Of a stretch of 61,516 nt of DNA, positions 29,801 to 37,931 are shown piece by piece. Source of the DNA: Pseudomonadota bacterium (GTDB taxonomy: Bacteria > Pseudomonadota > Gammaproteobacteria > Burkholderiales > Burkholderiaceae_C); NCBI GenBank assembly GCA_021808525.1, contig JAKBBK010000005.1, positions 1-61,516 on the forward strand, read 5' to 3'. The translations under genes were made by a program, and so were the position numbers. Numbering within the stretch: position 1 is the first letter of the stretch; every line of letters begins with the position of its first letter. The notes below the pieces were generated by a model. It saw nothing but the letters and a program-made list of their open reading frames with translations. It searched no databases and was not told the origin of the DNA.

Positions 29801-29953
29801 GGCTGGGCCGTCGCCGGGCCCATGGCGCGGGCCCTGCTGGGAGGGCTGGGCGCCTGGCTGGCCTACGAGTTGTTCGTGCTGCCCCCGCTGGCGCTGCGCC
29901 TGGGGGTCTTCAGCCCACCGCGCAGATCGACGCCGACAGGCTCCAGTCGTTGA
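26831..29953 (+). CDS. Divergent RND-family permease lacking the proton-relay acids
   Basis: 1040 residues with RND topology: a membrane helix, a periplasmic porter loop, a helix bundle, a second loop (IDSLFARRLRELGGAG matches the CzcA-type region) and final helices. It aligns by eye with HAE/HME-type CzcA pumps. In the fourth-helix motif, where CzcA reads DFGIIVDGAVIIVEN, this protein reads GFGALLAGADALWLLD: the relay Asp, Asp and Glu become Gly400, Ala406 and Leu413. Asp409 and Asp415 are shifted alternatives. It follows the stub adaptor with a one-base overlap and overlaps xdhC by 44 bases at its 3' end. Function and activity are open. Confidence 0.75.
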   Translation: MVRARGPQALLAQACIRHAGLVVALAALAALCALRALLGADVEALPRIHSRLVEVRARVPGLGPRRVESLATAPMERALAGLPGLQRMTSRSTPGLALLRLRFAPSVTASGARAGVRSRLDSLHLGVLGRSPRVGPARRDRALVLAFGLTAPALGPMRLRGIARWQLRPRLLAVPGVASVRMFGGRDRALMVRVRARSLQRFGVGIEQVLRVARQAVAEPGAGCVETAQQRLLLRAEPPGGGARGLAEAVLRVTPSRVLTLADVAKVGFGPLPARSAATIGATPGMELVVRAQPGASTLRVTRGVERTLGRLRALLTREGVVLHAPVLRPADLLRRALRELAWSLALGLVLALGVLRLLLPDWRLAGLCASASALTLLFALGLTAALGWTLDLQRLAAAGFGALLAGADALWLLDTWRRRPRDARQVPGAARASLCEAAVHAQRSSLPAGAALLLVLLLPQLVPGATSRLLGAVAQAAALSLLVCLLVGATLTPALAALVLGSRPSRASATPMLRGLRRRYMALQARLMTRWRAGALLAAALVAAGAWAALHSRDALLAGPREGPFIVRMRLAPGSSLQASMLMGARVAEALQGLPQVRLATHRVADAGPSGGGEGAAHSRFEIALRVGADPAQALQRIREVLAGFAGATFRIDSLFARRLRELGGAGRDADADVVVDLSGAHLGRIELAAKRAAAVLRAVPGATGVQLAVPPRLPQLRLRLRAQALRASGSRALGVLRQVRTALVGGDAGHVFVGAQPVPVRVVLGAGEHGGPQLLGALPISTPRRGMVPLGSLGAMHLGTAPARIEHVDGVRTLRVLASTSSAHPTRFVRAASLALRSQLRLPPGVTLRLRLPAARHARQRAHGLAGAMLAGAAVLLLLGLRLRQGRQLFLALLGLAVAWAGALLLSWLSATRLGLGTGLGMLALGGVALRNTLAMFAQADSRMGSQVSAWDADAGLRLAGEGLEALLTVSFAWGFGVLALALTPQLGGWAVAGPMARALLGGLGAWLAYELFVLPPLALRLGVFSPPRRSTPTGSSR

Positions 29954-30911
29954 GCGGCTGGGACACGTCGGCCCCGCGCCGGATGGCAGTCATCTCGGCC
30001 ACGATGCTGGCGGCGATCTCGGGCGGGGTCAGCGCGCCCAGGCGCAGCCCCACCGGCCCGCGCAGGCGCGCGGCCTGCTCGGGGCTGACGTCGAATTGCA
30101 GCAGTCGTTCGCGGCGCCTCTCGTTGTTCACACGCGATCCCAGCGCGCCGACGTAGAAGGCCGGCGTGCGCAGGGCTTCCATCAGCGCCAGATCGTCCAG
30201 CTTGGGGTCGTGGGTCAGCGCCACCACCGCGCTGGCCTCGTCGAGCTGCATGGCCAGCACCTCGTCGTCGGGCATGCGCGTGGACAACTCCACGCCGGCG
30301 AGTGCGTCCCAGCCTTCGTGGTATTCGCTGCGCGGCTCGCACACGGTCACGCGGTAGTCCAGCATCACCGCCATCGTGGCCAGGTAGCGCGAGAGCTGTC
30401 CGCCGCCGATGATCAGCAGACGCTGGCGCGGGCCATGCACGGTGCGCAATTCGCGCCCGTCGTAGAACAGGGCATCGGCCCGCGTGGCGCGCCGCAGGCG
30501 CACCGCCCCGGACGCCAGGTCGACCACGCGCTCGGTGCGTTCGGCGGCCTCCACGCGGCGCAGCAGGTCGGCGGGCCAGGCGCTGTCGACCATGGGCTCG
30601 AGCACCACCTGCACGCTGCCGCCGCAGGGTAGCCCGAAGCGCTGGGCCTCCTCGGCGTTGCTGCCGTAGACGGTGGCCTCGGGACGGTGCAGCGCCAGCT
30701 CGCCGGCGGCCACGCGCCGGATGAGATCGTCCTCGATGCAGCCCCCGGACAGCGAGCCGGCGACCTGCCCGTCGTCGCGGATGATCATCAGCGAGCCCGG
30801 AGGACGCGGGGCCGATCCCCAGGTGCGCACGACCGTGCCGAGCACCACCCGCCTGCCCGTCGCCAGCCAATCCAGCGCTGTACGCAGCACTTCGATGTCG
30901 ATGCTGTTCAT
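29910..30911 (-). CDS. XdhC/CoxI-family molybdo-hydroxylase maturation factor
   Basis: 333 residues. The N-terminal XdhC_CoxI part has TWGSAPRPPGSLMIIRDDG and GSLSGGCIEDDL; the C-terminal Rossmann part has RLLIIGGGQLSRYLA, FYVGALGSR and LTPPEIAASIVAEM. XdhC proteins insert sulfurated molybdenum cofactor into xanthine/CO/aldehyde dehydrogenases. The gene ends inside the 3' end of the convergent RND gene (44-base overlap). It follows a CoxG gene in one operon, but the hydroxylase subunits are not in the window. Confidence 0.9.
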   Translation of the reverse strand: MNSIDIEVLRTALDWLATGRRVVLGTVVRTWGSAPRPPGSLMIIRDDGQVAGSLSGGCIEDDLIRRVAAGELALHRPEATVYGSNAEEAQRFGLPCGGSVQVVLEPMVDSAWPADLLRRVEAAERTERVVDLASGAVRLRRATRADALFYDGRELRTVHGPRQRLLIIGGGQLSRYLATMAVMLDYRVTVCEPRSEYHEGWDALAGVELSTRMPDDEVLAMQLDEASAVVALTHDPKLDDLALMEALRTPAFYVGALGSRVNNERRRERLLQFDVSPEQAARLRGPVGLRLGALTPPEIAASIVAEMTAIRRGADVSQPLNDWSLSASICAVG

Positions 30912-30926
30912 CGCGACTCCCAGGTC

Positions 30927-31598
30927 TCAATGCTTGCCACGGCCGAACAGGCCGGCCAACCAGGACTTGAGCAGGGCCCACAGGATGGCCAGCCCGTTGA
31001 GTTCGCCCGCGGAGGCGCGCGGCGCGGCCGCGGAGTTCGGCTGCGCGCCCGGGCGCGCATCGGTCGTGGAAGAGGGCGCCTGCGGCGAAGGGGTCCTCGC
31101 CTCGGGCGCGGCGCCTTCCGGGGCTGCCGAGGCCGAGGGCAGTTGCTGGGCCGCGGCCTGGAAGTTCGCCACGAACTGGCTCAGCAGCAGTTCCGAGACC
31201 GGCATCATCATGCGCGCGCCGAATTGCGCGAATTTGCCCGTGACCACCACGCGGGCGTCACCATGCAGCGTGACCTGGCCCGGAGCGTCGGCGCCAGGTT
31301 CGAGCTCGGCGTGCAGTTCCATCGAGGCCGAGGAACCGCTCTTGTCGGCGCCCTTGCCGCGCAGGCCCAGGCGGCGGGCGCCGGCGTCCAGTTCGAGCAC
31401 CTCCACCGTGCCGCCGAACTGGGCCTGCGCCGGGCCCACCTTCACCTTCATCAGCCCCTGGTAGTTCGTCTCGGACAACTGCTCGGTGATCTGCGCGCCC
31501 GGCATGCAGCCGGCCACGGCGCGAATATCGCTGAGCAGGGCCCATGCGCGTTCGGGGTCCACCTGCAGCGGGTAACGCTTGTCGATTTGGACTTCCAT
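30927..31598 (-). CDS. CoxG-like SRPBCC protein
   Basis: 223 residues. Residues 1-150 form the CO dehydrogenase subunit G (CoxG) SRPBCC fold (MEVQIDKRYPLQVDPERAWA, MPGAQITEQL, QFVANFQAAAQQL). A Pro/Ala-rich linker follows and then a short amphipathic tail (LAILWALLKSWLAGLFGRG), which in CoxG tethers the molybdo-hydroxylase to the membrane. It is directly upstream of xdhC (15 bp) and divergent from a purine permease by 146 bp, so a membrane-linked xanthine or aldehyde oxidoreductase elsewhere in the genome is likely. Confidence 0.88.
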   Translation of the reverse strand: MEVQIDKRYPLQVDPERAWALLSDIRAVAGCMPGAQITEQLSETNYQGLMKVKVGPAQAQFGGTVEVLELDAGARRLGLRGKGADKSGSSASMELHAELEPGADAPGQVTLHGDARVVVTGKFAQFGARMMMPVSELLLSQFVANFQAAAQQLPSASAAPEGAAPEARTPSPQAPSSTTDARPGAQPNSAAAPRASAGELNGLAILWALLKSWLAGLFGRGKH

Positions 31599-31744
31599 GA
31601 TGGTTCCGCAACCAGAAGTTGGCGCCGCCCAGGAGCCGGCGACGGGCCCAAGAATAAATGGGCCGGGTGCAAGTTTGCATCCAATCCCGCAATTTCGCAG
31701 GCTGCTAGGCTACGCCTGGCCCGCGAAACCGGAGGAGAACAACC

Positions 31745-33043
31745 ATGAATCTGCAATCCCTGTTCAAGTTGGGGGAGCACGGAACCGACGTACGCACCGA
31801 GGTGATGGCCGGCGTGACGACCTTCCTGACCATGTCGTACATCATTTTCGTCAACCCGTCGATCCTGTCCACCACGGGCATGGACCACAACGCCGTGTTC
31901 GTCGCCACCTGCCTGGCCGCGGCCGTGGGTACCTTCATCATGGCTTTCGTCGCCAACTGGCCGGTGGGGCTGGCTCCGGGCATGGGTCTGAATGCCTTTT
32001 TCGCCTTCACCGTGGTCAAGGGCATGGGTTTCACCTGGCAGCAGGCGCTGGGTGCGGTGTTCATTTCCGGCTGCGTGTTCGTCGCGCTGACCATCACCGG
32101 CCTGCGACGCTGGCTGGTGGCGGGAATCCCGAGTTCCCTGCGCAGCGCCATCGCCGCCGGCATCGGCATGTTCCTGGCGATCATCGCGCTGTCGGGCGCC
32201 GGCATCGTGGTGGCCAACCCGGCCACCAAGGTCGGCCTGGGCAACCTGCACAGCCTGCCGGTGCTGCTCGCGGCGCTGGGCTTCCTGCTGATCGCCGTGC
32301 TGGACTATTTCCGCCTGCGCGGAGCGATCCTCATCGGCATCCTGGCGGTGACCGTGGCCAGCATGCTGCTGGGCCTGACCCATTTCCAGGGCATCGTGTC
32401 CACCCCGCCGAGCATCTCCCCGACCCTGCTCAAGCTGGATATCCCCGGGGCGCTGCGCGGGGGCTTTTTCCACATCATCCTGGTGTTCGTGCTGGTGGAG
32501 ATCTTCGACGCCACGGGCACCCTGACCGGGCTGGCGCGCAAGGCGGGCCTGCTCGACGGGGCGCGCGAGGAAGGCCTGGGCAGGGCCCTGTTCGCCGACA
32601 GCCTGGCGATCTTCTCCGGCTCGCTGCTGGGCACCAGCAGCACCACCGCCTACATCGAGAGCGCCTCCGGCGTGCAGGCGGGAGGGCGCACCGGACTGAC
32701 GGCGCTGACCGTGGGCCTGCTGTTCCTGGCCGCGCTGTTCTTCGCCCCGCTGGCCGCGGTGGTGCCGCCATGGGCCACCGCGCCGGCCCTGCTGTACGTG
32801 GCCGGGCTGATGATGCGCGAGTTGCTGCAGATCGACTGGAGCGACGTCACCGAGGCCGTGCCCTCGGCGCTGGCCGCGCTGGTCATGCCCTTCACCTACT
32901 CCATCGCCAACGGTCTGGCCTTCGGCTTCATCGCCTACGCGGCCCTCAAGCTGTTCACCGGACGCGCGCGCGAGGTGCACCCGGCGCTGTGGGTGGTGGC
33001 GGCGCTTTTCGTGCTGCGTTTCGCCCTGTTCCCCGCCGATTGA
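31745..33043 (+). CDS. NCS2-family purine permease (AzgA-like)
   Basis: 432 residues and about 12-14 membrane segments. Diagnostic pieces are EVMAGVTTFLTMSYIIFVNP, PGMGLNAFFAF, EIFDATGTLTGLARKAGL, GTSSTTAYIESASGV and the C-terminal TYSIANGLAFGFIAY, typical of the AzgA/GhxP adenine-guanine-hypoxanthine branch. It imports purines with protons. GGAGGAG precedes the ATG by 7 bases. Its divergent neighbour operon (CoxG-XdhC) concerns molybdo-hydroxylases, which fits purine oxidation. No purine riboswitch structure is visible in the 146-bp leader. Confidence 0.93.
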   Translation: MNLQSLFKLGEHGTDVRTEVMAGVTTFLTMSYIIFVNPSILSTTGMDHNAVFVATCLAAAVGTFIMAFVANWPVGLAPGMGLNAFFAFTVVKGMGFTWQQALGAVFISGCVFVALTITGLRRWLVAGIPSSLRSAIAAGIGMFLAIIALSGAGIVVANPATKVGLGNLHSLPVLLAALGFLLIAVLDYFRLRGAILIGILAVTVASMLLGLTHFQGIVSTPPSISPTLLKLDIPGALRGGFFHIILVFVLVEIFDATGTLTGLARKAGLLDGAREEGLGRALFADSLAIFSGSLLGTSSTTAYIESASGVQAGGRTGLTALTVGLLFLAALFFAPLAAVVPPWATAPALLYVAGLMMRELLQIDWSDVTEAVPSALAALVMPFTYSIANGLAFGFIAYAALKLFTGRAREVHPALWVVAALFVLRFALFPAD

Positions 33044-33078
33044 AGCGCTCGAGCCCCGCGGCGCGCCGCGGGGCTGCC

Positions 33079-34320
33079 TCAGGACAGGCTGTCGTAGCGC
33101 GCCAGGGCCGGGAACATGCGGCGCCACAGCAGCACGATGCCCAGGGTTCCCAGCCCGCCCAGAACCACCGCGGGCACGGCGCCGAACCAGGCCGCGGTGA
33201 AGCCGGACTCGAATTCCCCGAGCTGGTTGGAGGCGCCGATGAACAGGGAGTTCACCGCGTTCACCCGCCCGCGCAGCGCATCCGGGGTCTGCAGCTGCAC
33301 CAGGGTGCCGCGGATCACCACGCTGATCAGGTCCGAGCCTCCCAGCACGGCCAGGGCCAGCATCGACAAGCCCGTCCAGCGCGACAGGCCGAACACCACG
33401 GTGGCCAGGCCGAACACCGCGACGGTGGAGAACATCAGGCGCCCGGCGTGGCGCTGGACCGGGTGGCGCGCCAGCCAGGCCGCAGTGAGCAGGGCGCCGA
33501 CCGCCGGGCAGGCGCGCAGCATGCCCAGGCCCCAGGGGCCGATGTGCAGGATGTCCCGCGCGTACACCGGCAACAGCGCCGTGGCGCCACCCAGCAGCAC
33601 CGCGAACAGATCCAGCGAAATGGCCCCGAGCACGACCGGGTGCGCGCGGATGTAGCGCACGCCCTCCAGCATGGAGTCCAGGGTGATGCGCGCGCGCGTG
33701 GCGGCGTGCACGCGCGGCAGGCTCAGCAGCAAGGCCGCGCCGAGCAGGTCGATCACGCAGGCCAGGCCGTAGCCCAGCCCCGGGCCCAGGGCGATGAGCA
33801 GGCCGCCCAGCGCCGGCGCGATCACGCTGGCGGCCTGGGTGGCCGAGGCGGCCAGCGCGATGGCGCGGGCCAGCAGGTCCTGCGGCACCAGCGCCGGCAG
33901 CATGGCCTGCATGCCCGGGGTGTCGAAGGCGCGGCAGGCGCCCACCAGCGCCGACAGGCCCAGGATCAGTGCCCGCCCGGGCTGCAGGCCCCAGCCCTGG
34001 GTCGCGGCGACCAGCACCCCGGCGGCAAGGGCCTGCAAGGCCATGCTGAGCGCGACCACGTCCCGGCGTTCGAAACGGTCGACCACGCTGCCGGCGACCA
34101 GCACCAGCGCCATGCGCGGCAGGAACTGCAGCAGGCCGACGAGGCCCAGGTCGAAGGCGCTGCCGGTGATCGCGTACATCTGCCAGGCGATGGCCACGCT
34201 GAGCATCTGGTAGGCACCGGTCAGCGCGACGCGGGCCAGCCAGAACCGGGCGAAACCGGGAATGCTCCAGACCGAGACTTCGGAGGGCACGGAGGGCGCG
34301 GGGGGCGGGGTGGGAGGCAT
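33079..34320 (-). CDS. MFS transporter, EntS/exporter-like
   Basis: 413 residues with twelve predicted helices; FARFWLARVALTGAYQMLSVAI, VVDRFERRDVV after helix 2 and DALRGRVNAVNSLFIGASNQLGEFESG match the enterobactin-exporter (EntS)-like MFS group. Substrate unknown. Start taken at ATG 34320 (MPPTPPPAP); an ATG 14 codons upstream is possible. It is divergent from the ModE-like regulator with a long palindrome between them, and converges with the purine permease gene. Confidence 0.85.
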   Translation of the reverse strand: MPPTPPPAPSVPSEVSVWSIPGFARFWLARVALTGAYQMLSVAIAWQMYAITGSAFDLGLVGLLQFLPRMALVLVAGSVVDRFERRDVVALSMALQALAAGVLVAATQGWGLQPGRALILGLSALVGACRAFDTPGMQAMLPALVPQDLLARAIALAASATQAASVIAPALGGLLIALGPGLGYGLACVIDLLGAALLLSLPRVHAATRARITLDSMLEGVRYIRAHPVVLGAISLDLFAVLLGGATALLPVYARDILHIGPWGLGMLRACPAVGALLTAAWLARHPVQRHAGRLMFSTVAVFGLATVVFGLSRWTGLSMLALAVLGGSDLISVVIRGTLVQLQTPDALRGRVNAVNSLFIGASNQLGEFESGFTAAWFGAVPAVVLGGLGTLGIVLLWRRMFPALARYDSLS

Positions 34321-34395
34321 CGATCGGCGGCGGCTGCCACGCGGTGGCGCGAAGCTCCACATTGTCGGAGGGAACGGCCGGCGCTGCAGGGTGTC

Positions 34396-34429
34396 GGCCG
34401 CCGCGCGGTCCACGGACCGCGCGGCGGCC
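34396..34429. repeat. Perfect 16-bp-arm palindrome between the MFS and ModE-like genes
   Basis: Arms at 34396-34411 and 34414-34429 are exact reverse complements with a 2-base centre. It lies 76 bp from the MFS start and 57 bp from the regulator start, so it is a natural operator candidate for the ModE-like protein. It has no T tract in either direction. It is unlike the AT-rich ModE boxes of E. coli. Confidence 0.7.
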
Positions 34430-34486
34430 CTATGCTGTGGGCCGGGTGGCGCACGTGGTGCCGCCTTCGCAACCTCCCGGCTTCGC

Positions 34487-34894
34487 ATGCCCGACCCCGC
34501 TGCCCGCAAGGCTCCACAACCCGCCACCTCGCAGGCGTCCGAGTACGCCCCCGAGGTGCGTTTTCGGCTGCGCCTGACCCAGGGCGCACGCATCGCCGTG
34601 GGGCCCGGCAGGATCGAGCTGCTGGAAGCCGTGCGCGAGGCCGGCTCGATCACCGCGGCGGCGCGCGGCCTGGGCATGTCCTACCGGCGTGCCTGGATGC
34701 TGCTCGATGATCTCAATCGCTGCCTGCGCGCGCCGGTGGTGGAGTCGGTGCACGGAGGCGCCCAGGGTGGAGGCAGCCGCCTGACCGACACGGGCCTGGA
34801 GCTCGTGCGCCTGTACCGGCACATCGAGCAGACCGCCCAGCGAGCTTGCGGCGAGGACATCGAGGCCCTGAAGGGCCTGCTGGCCAGGCCCTAG
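34487..34894 (+). CDS. ModE-like single-domain winged-HTH regulator
   Basis: 135 residues corresponding to the N-terminal DNA-binding domain of ModE: RIELLEAVREAGSITAAARG, MSYRRAWMLLDDLNRCL, and VVESVHGGAQGGGSRLTDTG. The molybdate-binding (TOBE/MOP) domains are absent, as in the family of short ModE-like regulators. It probably regulates the divergent MFS gene or itself. Proximity to XdhC/CoxG suggests a molybdenum theme but this is inference. ATG 34487 is the first Met that gives a normal N-terminus. Confidence 0.87.
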   Translation: MPDPAARKAPQPATSQASEYAPEVRFRLRLTQGARIAVGPGRIELLEAVREAGSITAAARGLGMSYRRAWMLLDDLNRCLRAPVVESVHGGAQGGGSRLTDTGLELVRLYRHIEQTAQRACGEDIEALKGLLARP

Positions 34895-34904
34895 CAGGCC
34901 GTTC

Positions 34905-36995
34905 CTAGGCGGTGCCCGGCGCCTGGCTCCGCGCCTGGTTCTGGAGCATCCATTCGCTGGCCGCCTGCGCGTCCAGCGGACGCGCGTACAGATAGCCCTG
35001 CCCGAAATCGCAGTCGATGTCGCGCACGCGGGCCAGCTCCTCCTCGGTCTCGATGCCCTCGGCGATGACGCCGATTCCCAGGCGGTGCGCCATGGCGACG
35101 ATGGCCTCGCAGATCGCGTGCTTGCGCGTATCCCCGGGAAGCCTGCGCACCAGGGACTGGTCGATCTTCAGGTAATCCACCTCCACCCGGCTGAGCGAGG
35201 CCAGGTTGGAGTGGCCGGTGCCGAAGTCGTCCACCGCGACCTGCAGCCCGCGCGCGCGCAGATCCCGCAGGCGCTGCGCGATGCGCGGGGATTCGTCCAG
35301 GATCACCGTTTCGGTCACTTCCACCACCAGGCGCTGCGGCGGCAGCCCGATGCGCTCCAGGTAGTCGATCCAGCCCGGCGTGGGGTCGCGGTCGGCGGCC
35401 AATTGCACCGGCGAGACGTTGAAACTCAACTGCGGCCCCTGGCCGTCCGGGCCCTGCCAGCGCAGCGCCTGCTCGGCGGTGCTGCGAAACACCCATTCGC
35501 CGATCTCCACGATCAGCCCGCTTTCCTCGGCCAGCGCGATGAATCGCGCGGGTTGCACCACGCCGAAGGCCGGGTGCCGCCAGCGCAGCAGGGCCTCGAA
35601 CTTGGCCAGCGAGCCGTCCGCGGTGCGCACCACCGGCTGGTACAGCAGGTACAGCTCGCCCAGCCGGGATGCGCGGCGCAGGTCCCCGACCAGCACCAGG
35701 CGCCCGCGCGCGCGCTGGTCCATCGACGCCTCGTAGACCACCGTGCGGTTGCGACCGGCGTGCTTGGCCTCGTACATGGCCAGATCGGCGCAGCGCAGCA
35801 GGTCCTCCGGGGCGCCGGCATCCTGCGGAAACACCGCCAGGCCGATGCTGGCGGAGATATGGATGGCATGGCCGTCGATCGGGAAGGGGGAGGCCAGCGC
35901 CTCGAGCAGCTTGACGCCGACCCGGCGCGCCGTGCGCGCATCGGCCGGCGCGGGCAGCAGCACGCTGAACTCGTCGCCGCCCAGGCGAGCCAGCACGTCG
36001 GAGGCGCGCAGCGCCGAGCGCAGGCGCTCGGCCACCGCGCCCAGCAGCGCATCGCCAGCCCCATGCCCCAGCGAATCGTTGACCGACTTGAAGTGATCGA
36101 GATCCACGTAGAGCAGGGCGAAGGCGAGCTGGTCGCGCTGCGCGCGCTGGGCCTCCAGGCCCAGGCGCTGGCCGAAGGCATGGCGGTTGGGAAGCCCGGT
36201 CAGCGTGTCCTGGTTGGCCTGGCGCCAGATGGTCTGCGCGGCCCGGATGCGTTCGCCGATGTCGCGCGCGATCTTGGACGCGCCGACGATGCGTCCGGCG
36301 GCGTCGCGCAGCGGGGAGATGGTCACGGAGACGTGCACGAGGTGACCGTCGCGGTGCACGCGCACGGTCTCGAAATGCTCGACGCGTTCGCCGTCGGCGA
36401 TGCGCTGCAGGATCATTTCCTCCTCGTGCAGGCGCTCCACCGGGATCAGCTTGGTGATCGGCTCGCCGATCATGTCCGCCGCGCTGTAGCCGAAGATGCG
36501 CTGGGCCCCGGGATTCCAGCTCAGCACGATGCCCCCGAGGGTCTTGGTGACGATGGCGTCGTCGGTGGACTCGACCAGGGATTCGTACACATTGATCGGC
36601 TGCGTCCTGGGCCCGGACTCCTGGACCGCGGACAGGGCCTGGCGCAGCGGATGCACCGTCACCAGCGTGCCCACGGCGCCAAGCCGGGAATCCTGCAGCG
36701 GGCGCCGTGTCACCAGCGCCGAGATCAGGGTGCCCCCCGCACCGCGCACCAGCGCCGGGGAACTCAGGGCTTTCACGGCCTCGGAGTCGCGACCCGGCAG
36801 GGGCGGGTTGTGCTGCACCAGCAGCGCCTCGATCGGCTGCCCCAGCGCCTGGGGTGCCGAGTGCCCGAACAGGCGCTGCGCGGCGGGATTCCAGCTGCTG
36901 ACCCGCCCGTCGGGCGTGAGGCTGACCATGGCGTCGTCGTGCGATGCGACGATGGCCTCGAACAGGCAGACCTTGGCTCGTGACTGCGGGTCCAT
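34905..36995 (-). CDS. PAS-PAS-GGDEF-EAL bifunctional c-di-GMP protein
   Basis: 696 residues, no membrane helix. Two PAS domains (about 10-125, with SSWNPAAQRLFGHS, and 135-260, with LSWNPGAQRIFGYS), then GGDEF (intact at residues 339-343) and EAL (EAL at 467-469). All EAL catalytic positions are kept: N in SFNVSP, E in EVTETV, DDFGTGHSN, K in YLKIDQSL, E in AEGIET and Q in FGQGY. Both synthesis and hydrolysis of c-di-GMP are possible. It is convergent with the ModE-like gene (10 bp) and is a likely partner of the PilZ receptor at 15.8 kb. Confidence 0.94.
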   Translation of the reverse strand: MDPQSRAKVCLFEAIVASHDDAMVSLTPDGRVSSWNPAAQRLFGHSAPQALGQPIEALLVQHNPPLPGRDSEAVKALSSPALVRGAGGTLISALVTRRPLQDSRLGAVGTLVTVHPLRQALSAVQESGPRTQPINVYESLVESTDDAIVTKTLGGIVLSWNPGAQRIFGYSAADMIGEPITKLIPVERLHEEEMILQRIADGERVEHFETVRVHRDGHLVHVSVTISPLRDAAGRIVGASKIARDIGERIRAAQTIWRQANQDTLTGLPNRHAFGQRLGLEAQRAQRDQLAFALLYVDLDHFKSVNDSLGHGAGDALLGAVAERLRSALRASDVLARLGGDEFSVLLPAPADARTARRVGVKLLEALASPFPIDGHAIHISASIGLAVFPQDAGAPEDLLRCADLAMYEAKHAGRNRTVVYEASMDQRARGRLVLVGDLRRASRLGELYLLYQPVVRTADGSLAKFEALLRWRHPAFGVVQPARFIALAEESGLIVEIGEWVFRSTAEQALRWQGPDGQGPQLSFNVSPVQLAADRDPTPGWIDYLERIGLPPQRLVVEVTETVILDESPRIAQRLRDLRARGLQVAVDDFGTGHSNLASLSRVEVDYLKIDQSLVRRLPGDTRKHAICEAIVAMAHRLGIGVIAEGIETEEELARVRDIDCDFGQGYLYARPLDAQAASEWMLQNQARSQAPGTA

Positions 36996-37052
36996 GGCGC
37001 GGATCTCCCATTGCGCGACACGATGATGTTCGCCGCGCCCAGGATAGCCCTT

Positions 37053-37853
37053 TCAGGCGCGCCTGAACACTCCGCGCAGCAACTGCGCGGCGCCGCCGCC
37101 CGAGGCGAAGGCGACGTGGCCCAGCGCGGCGGCGCTGAGGGCGCCGACCATGGCCAGGAAGTAGGCGCCCGGCAGTCCGCCGCGCTGCAGCCACAGCGCC
37201 ACGACCAGGTTGAAGGTGGCGGCTCCCAGGCAGCCGACGATGATGCCACGCAGCAGGGCGCGTGCCGCCTCGGGGCCCGCCTGCCGGTGCGTGAAACCCC
37301 CCATGGTCGCCGACAGCACCGGAAGCGCGGCCAGCATGCCGCTCCAGGTGGGGCCCAGGTGCAGCGAGGCCGCCGTGATGCCCAGCACCACGGCCAGGGC
37401 GAAGGCCATGCGCGCCGGCAGGTCCCACCAGGGGTGCGGCGTCTGCAGGATCGGTCCCTGCCGGCCCGCCAGCAGCGCCAGCGCCACCAGGGCCGGAAAC
37501 ACCATCGCGGCGGCCATGCCGGGGCGCTGGGGCAGGCGTGCCAGCACCAGGAACAGGCATCCGCTGGCCAGGCTTGCCAGCAGCAGGGCGGGGGCCCAGC
37601 GGCGCCCCCGCGCGGCGCGCGCATAGGTCGCGCAGAAACCGGCCGTGCCGGTCAGTCCCAGCAGGGTGCCCACCGCCGCGCGCGAAGCGAAATCGGGGCC
37701 GTTCTGCACCGCCAGGAACACCGACAGCGGCGCGGAGGTCAGCGGCAGGCCGGTCAGCAGCCCGCCGATGGACCCCCCGAAGCGTCGCTGCAGCAGGGTC
37801 GCGCCGAGGACCAGCAGCGGGGTGATCGCGATCTTGAACAGCAGCAGGCTCAT
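37053..37853 (-). CDS. Integral membrane protein of unknown function
   Basis: 266 residues with about 8-9 hydrophobic segments, starting MSLLLFKIAITPLLVLGATL and containing GGLLTGLPLTSAPLSVFLAV and GMLAALPVLSATMGGFTH. The two GGxLxGLPLxxxP-like segments in each half hint at an internal duplication, as in small transporters. The family was not recognised with certainty. It starts 250 bp from the lipid cluster and is divergent from it, sharing the region with the TGTC-N3-GACA repeats. Confidence 0.7.
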   Translation of the reverse strand: MSLLLFKIAITPLLVLGATLLQRRFGGSIGGLLTGLPLTSAPLSVFLAVQNGPDFASRAAVGTLLGLTGTAGFCATYARAARGRRWAPALLLASLASGCLFLVLARLPQRPGMAAAMVFPALVALALLAGRQGPILQTPHPWWDLPARMAFALAVVLGITAASLHLGPTWSGMLAALPVLSATMGGFTHRQAGPEAARALLRGIIVGCLGAATFNLVVALWLQRGGLPGAYFLAMVGALSAAALGHVAFASGGGAAQLLRGVFRRA

Positions 37854-37898
37854 GGTGAACCCGCAGTCTAGGGGTTTGCGAGCGCCCCGGCATGGGGA

Positions 37899-37926
37899 TT
37901 GCAAGATTTTGCGTCGAGGGTATGGC
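37899..37926 (+). promoter_or_regulatory. Possible housekeeping-type promoter upstream of the lipid cluster
   Basis: TTGCAA (37899-37904) and TATGGC (37921-37926) with a 16-base spacer. The first TGTC-N3-GACA palindrome begins 6 bases downstream, over the expected start site. The match is moderate and the distance to the first gene is about 170 bases. Confidence 0.3.
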
Positions 37927-37931
37927 GCGCG

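Noticed and set aside
31599-31744. Possible purine riboswitch upstream of the NCS2 permease
   Set aside because: No aptamer-like three-way junction or conserved core bases could be seen; the leader is short and GC-rich.
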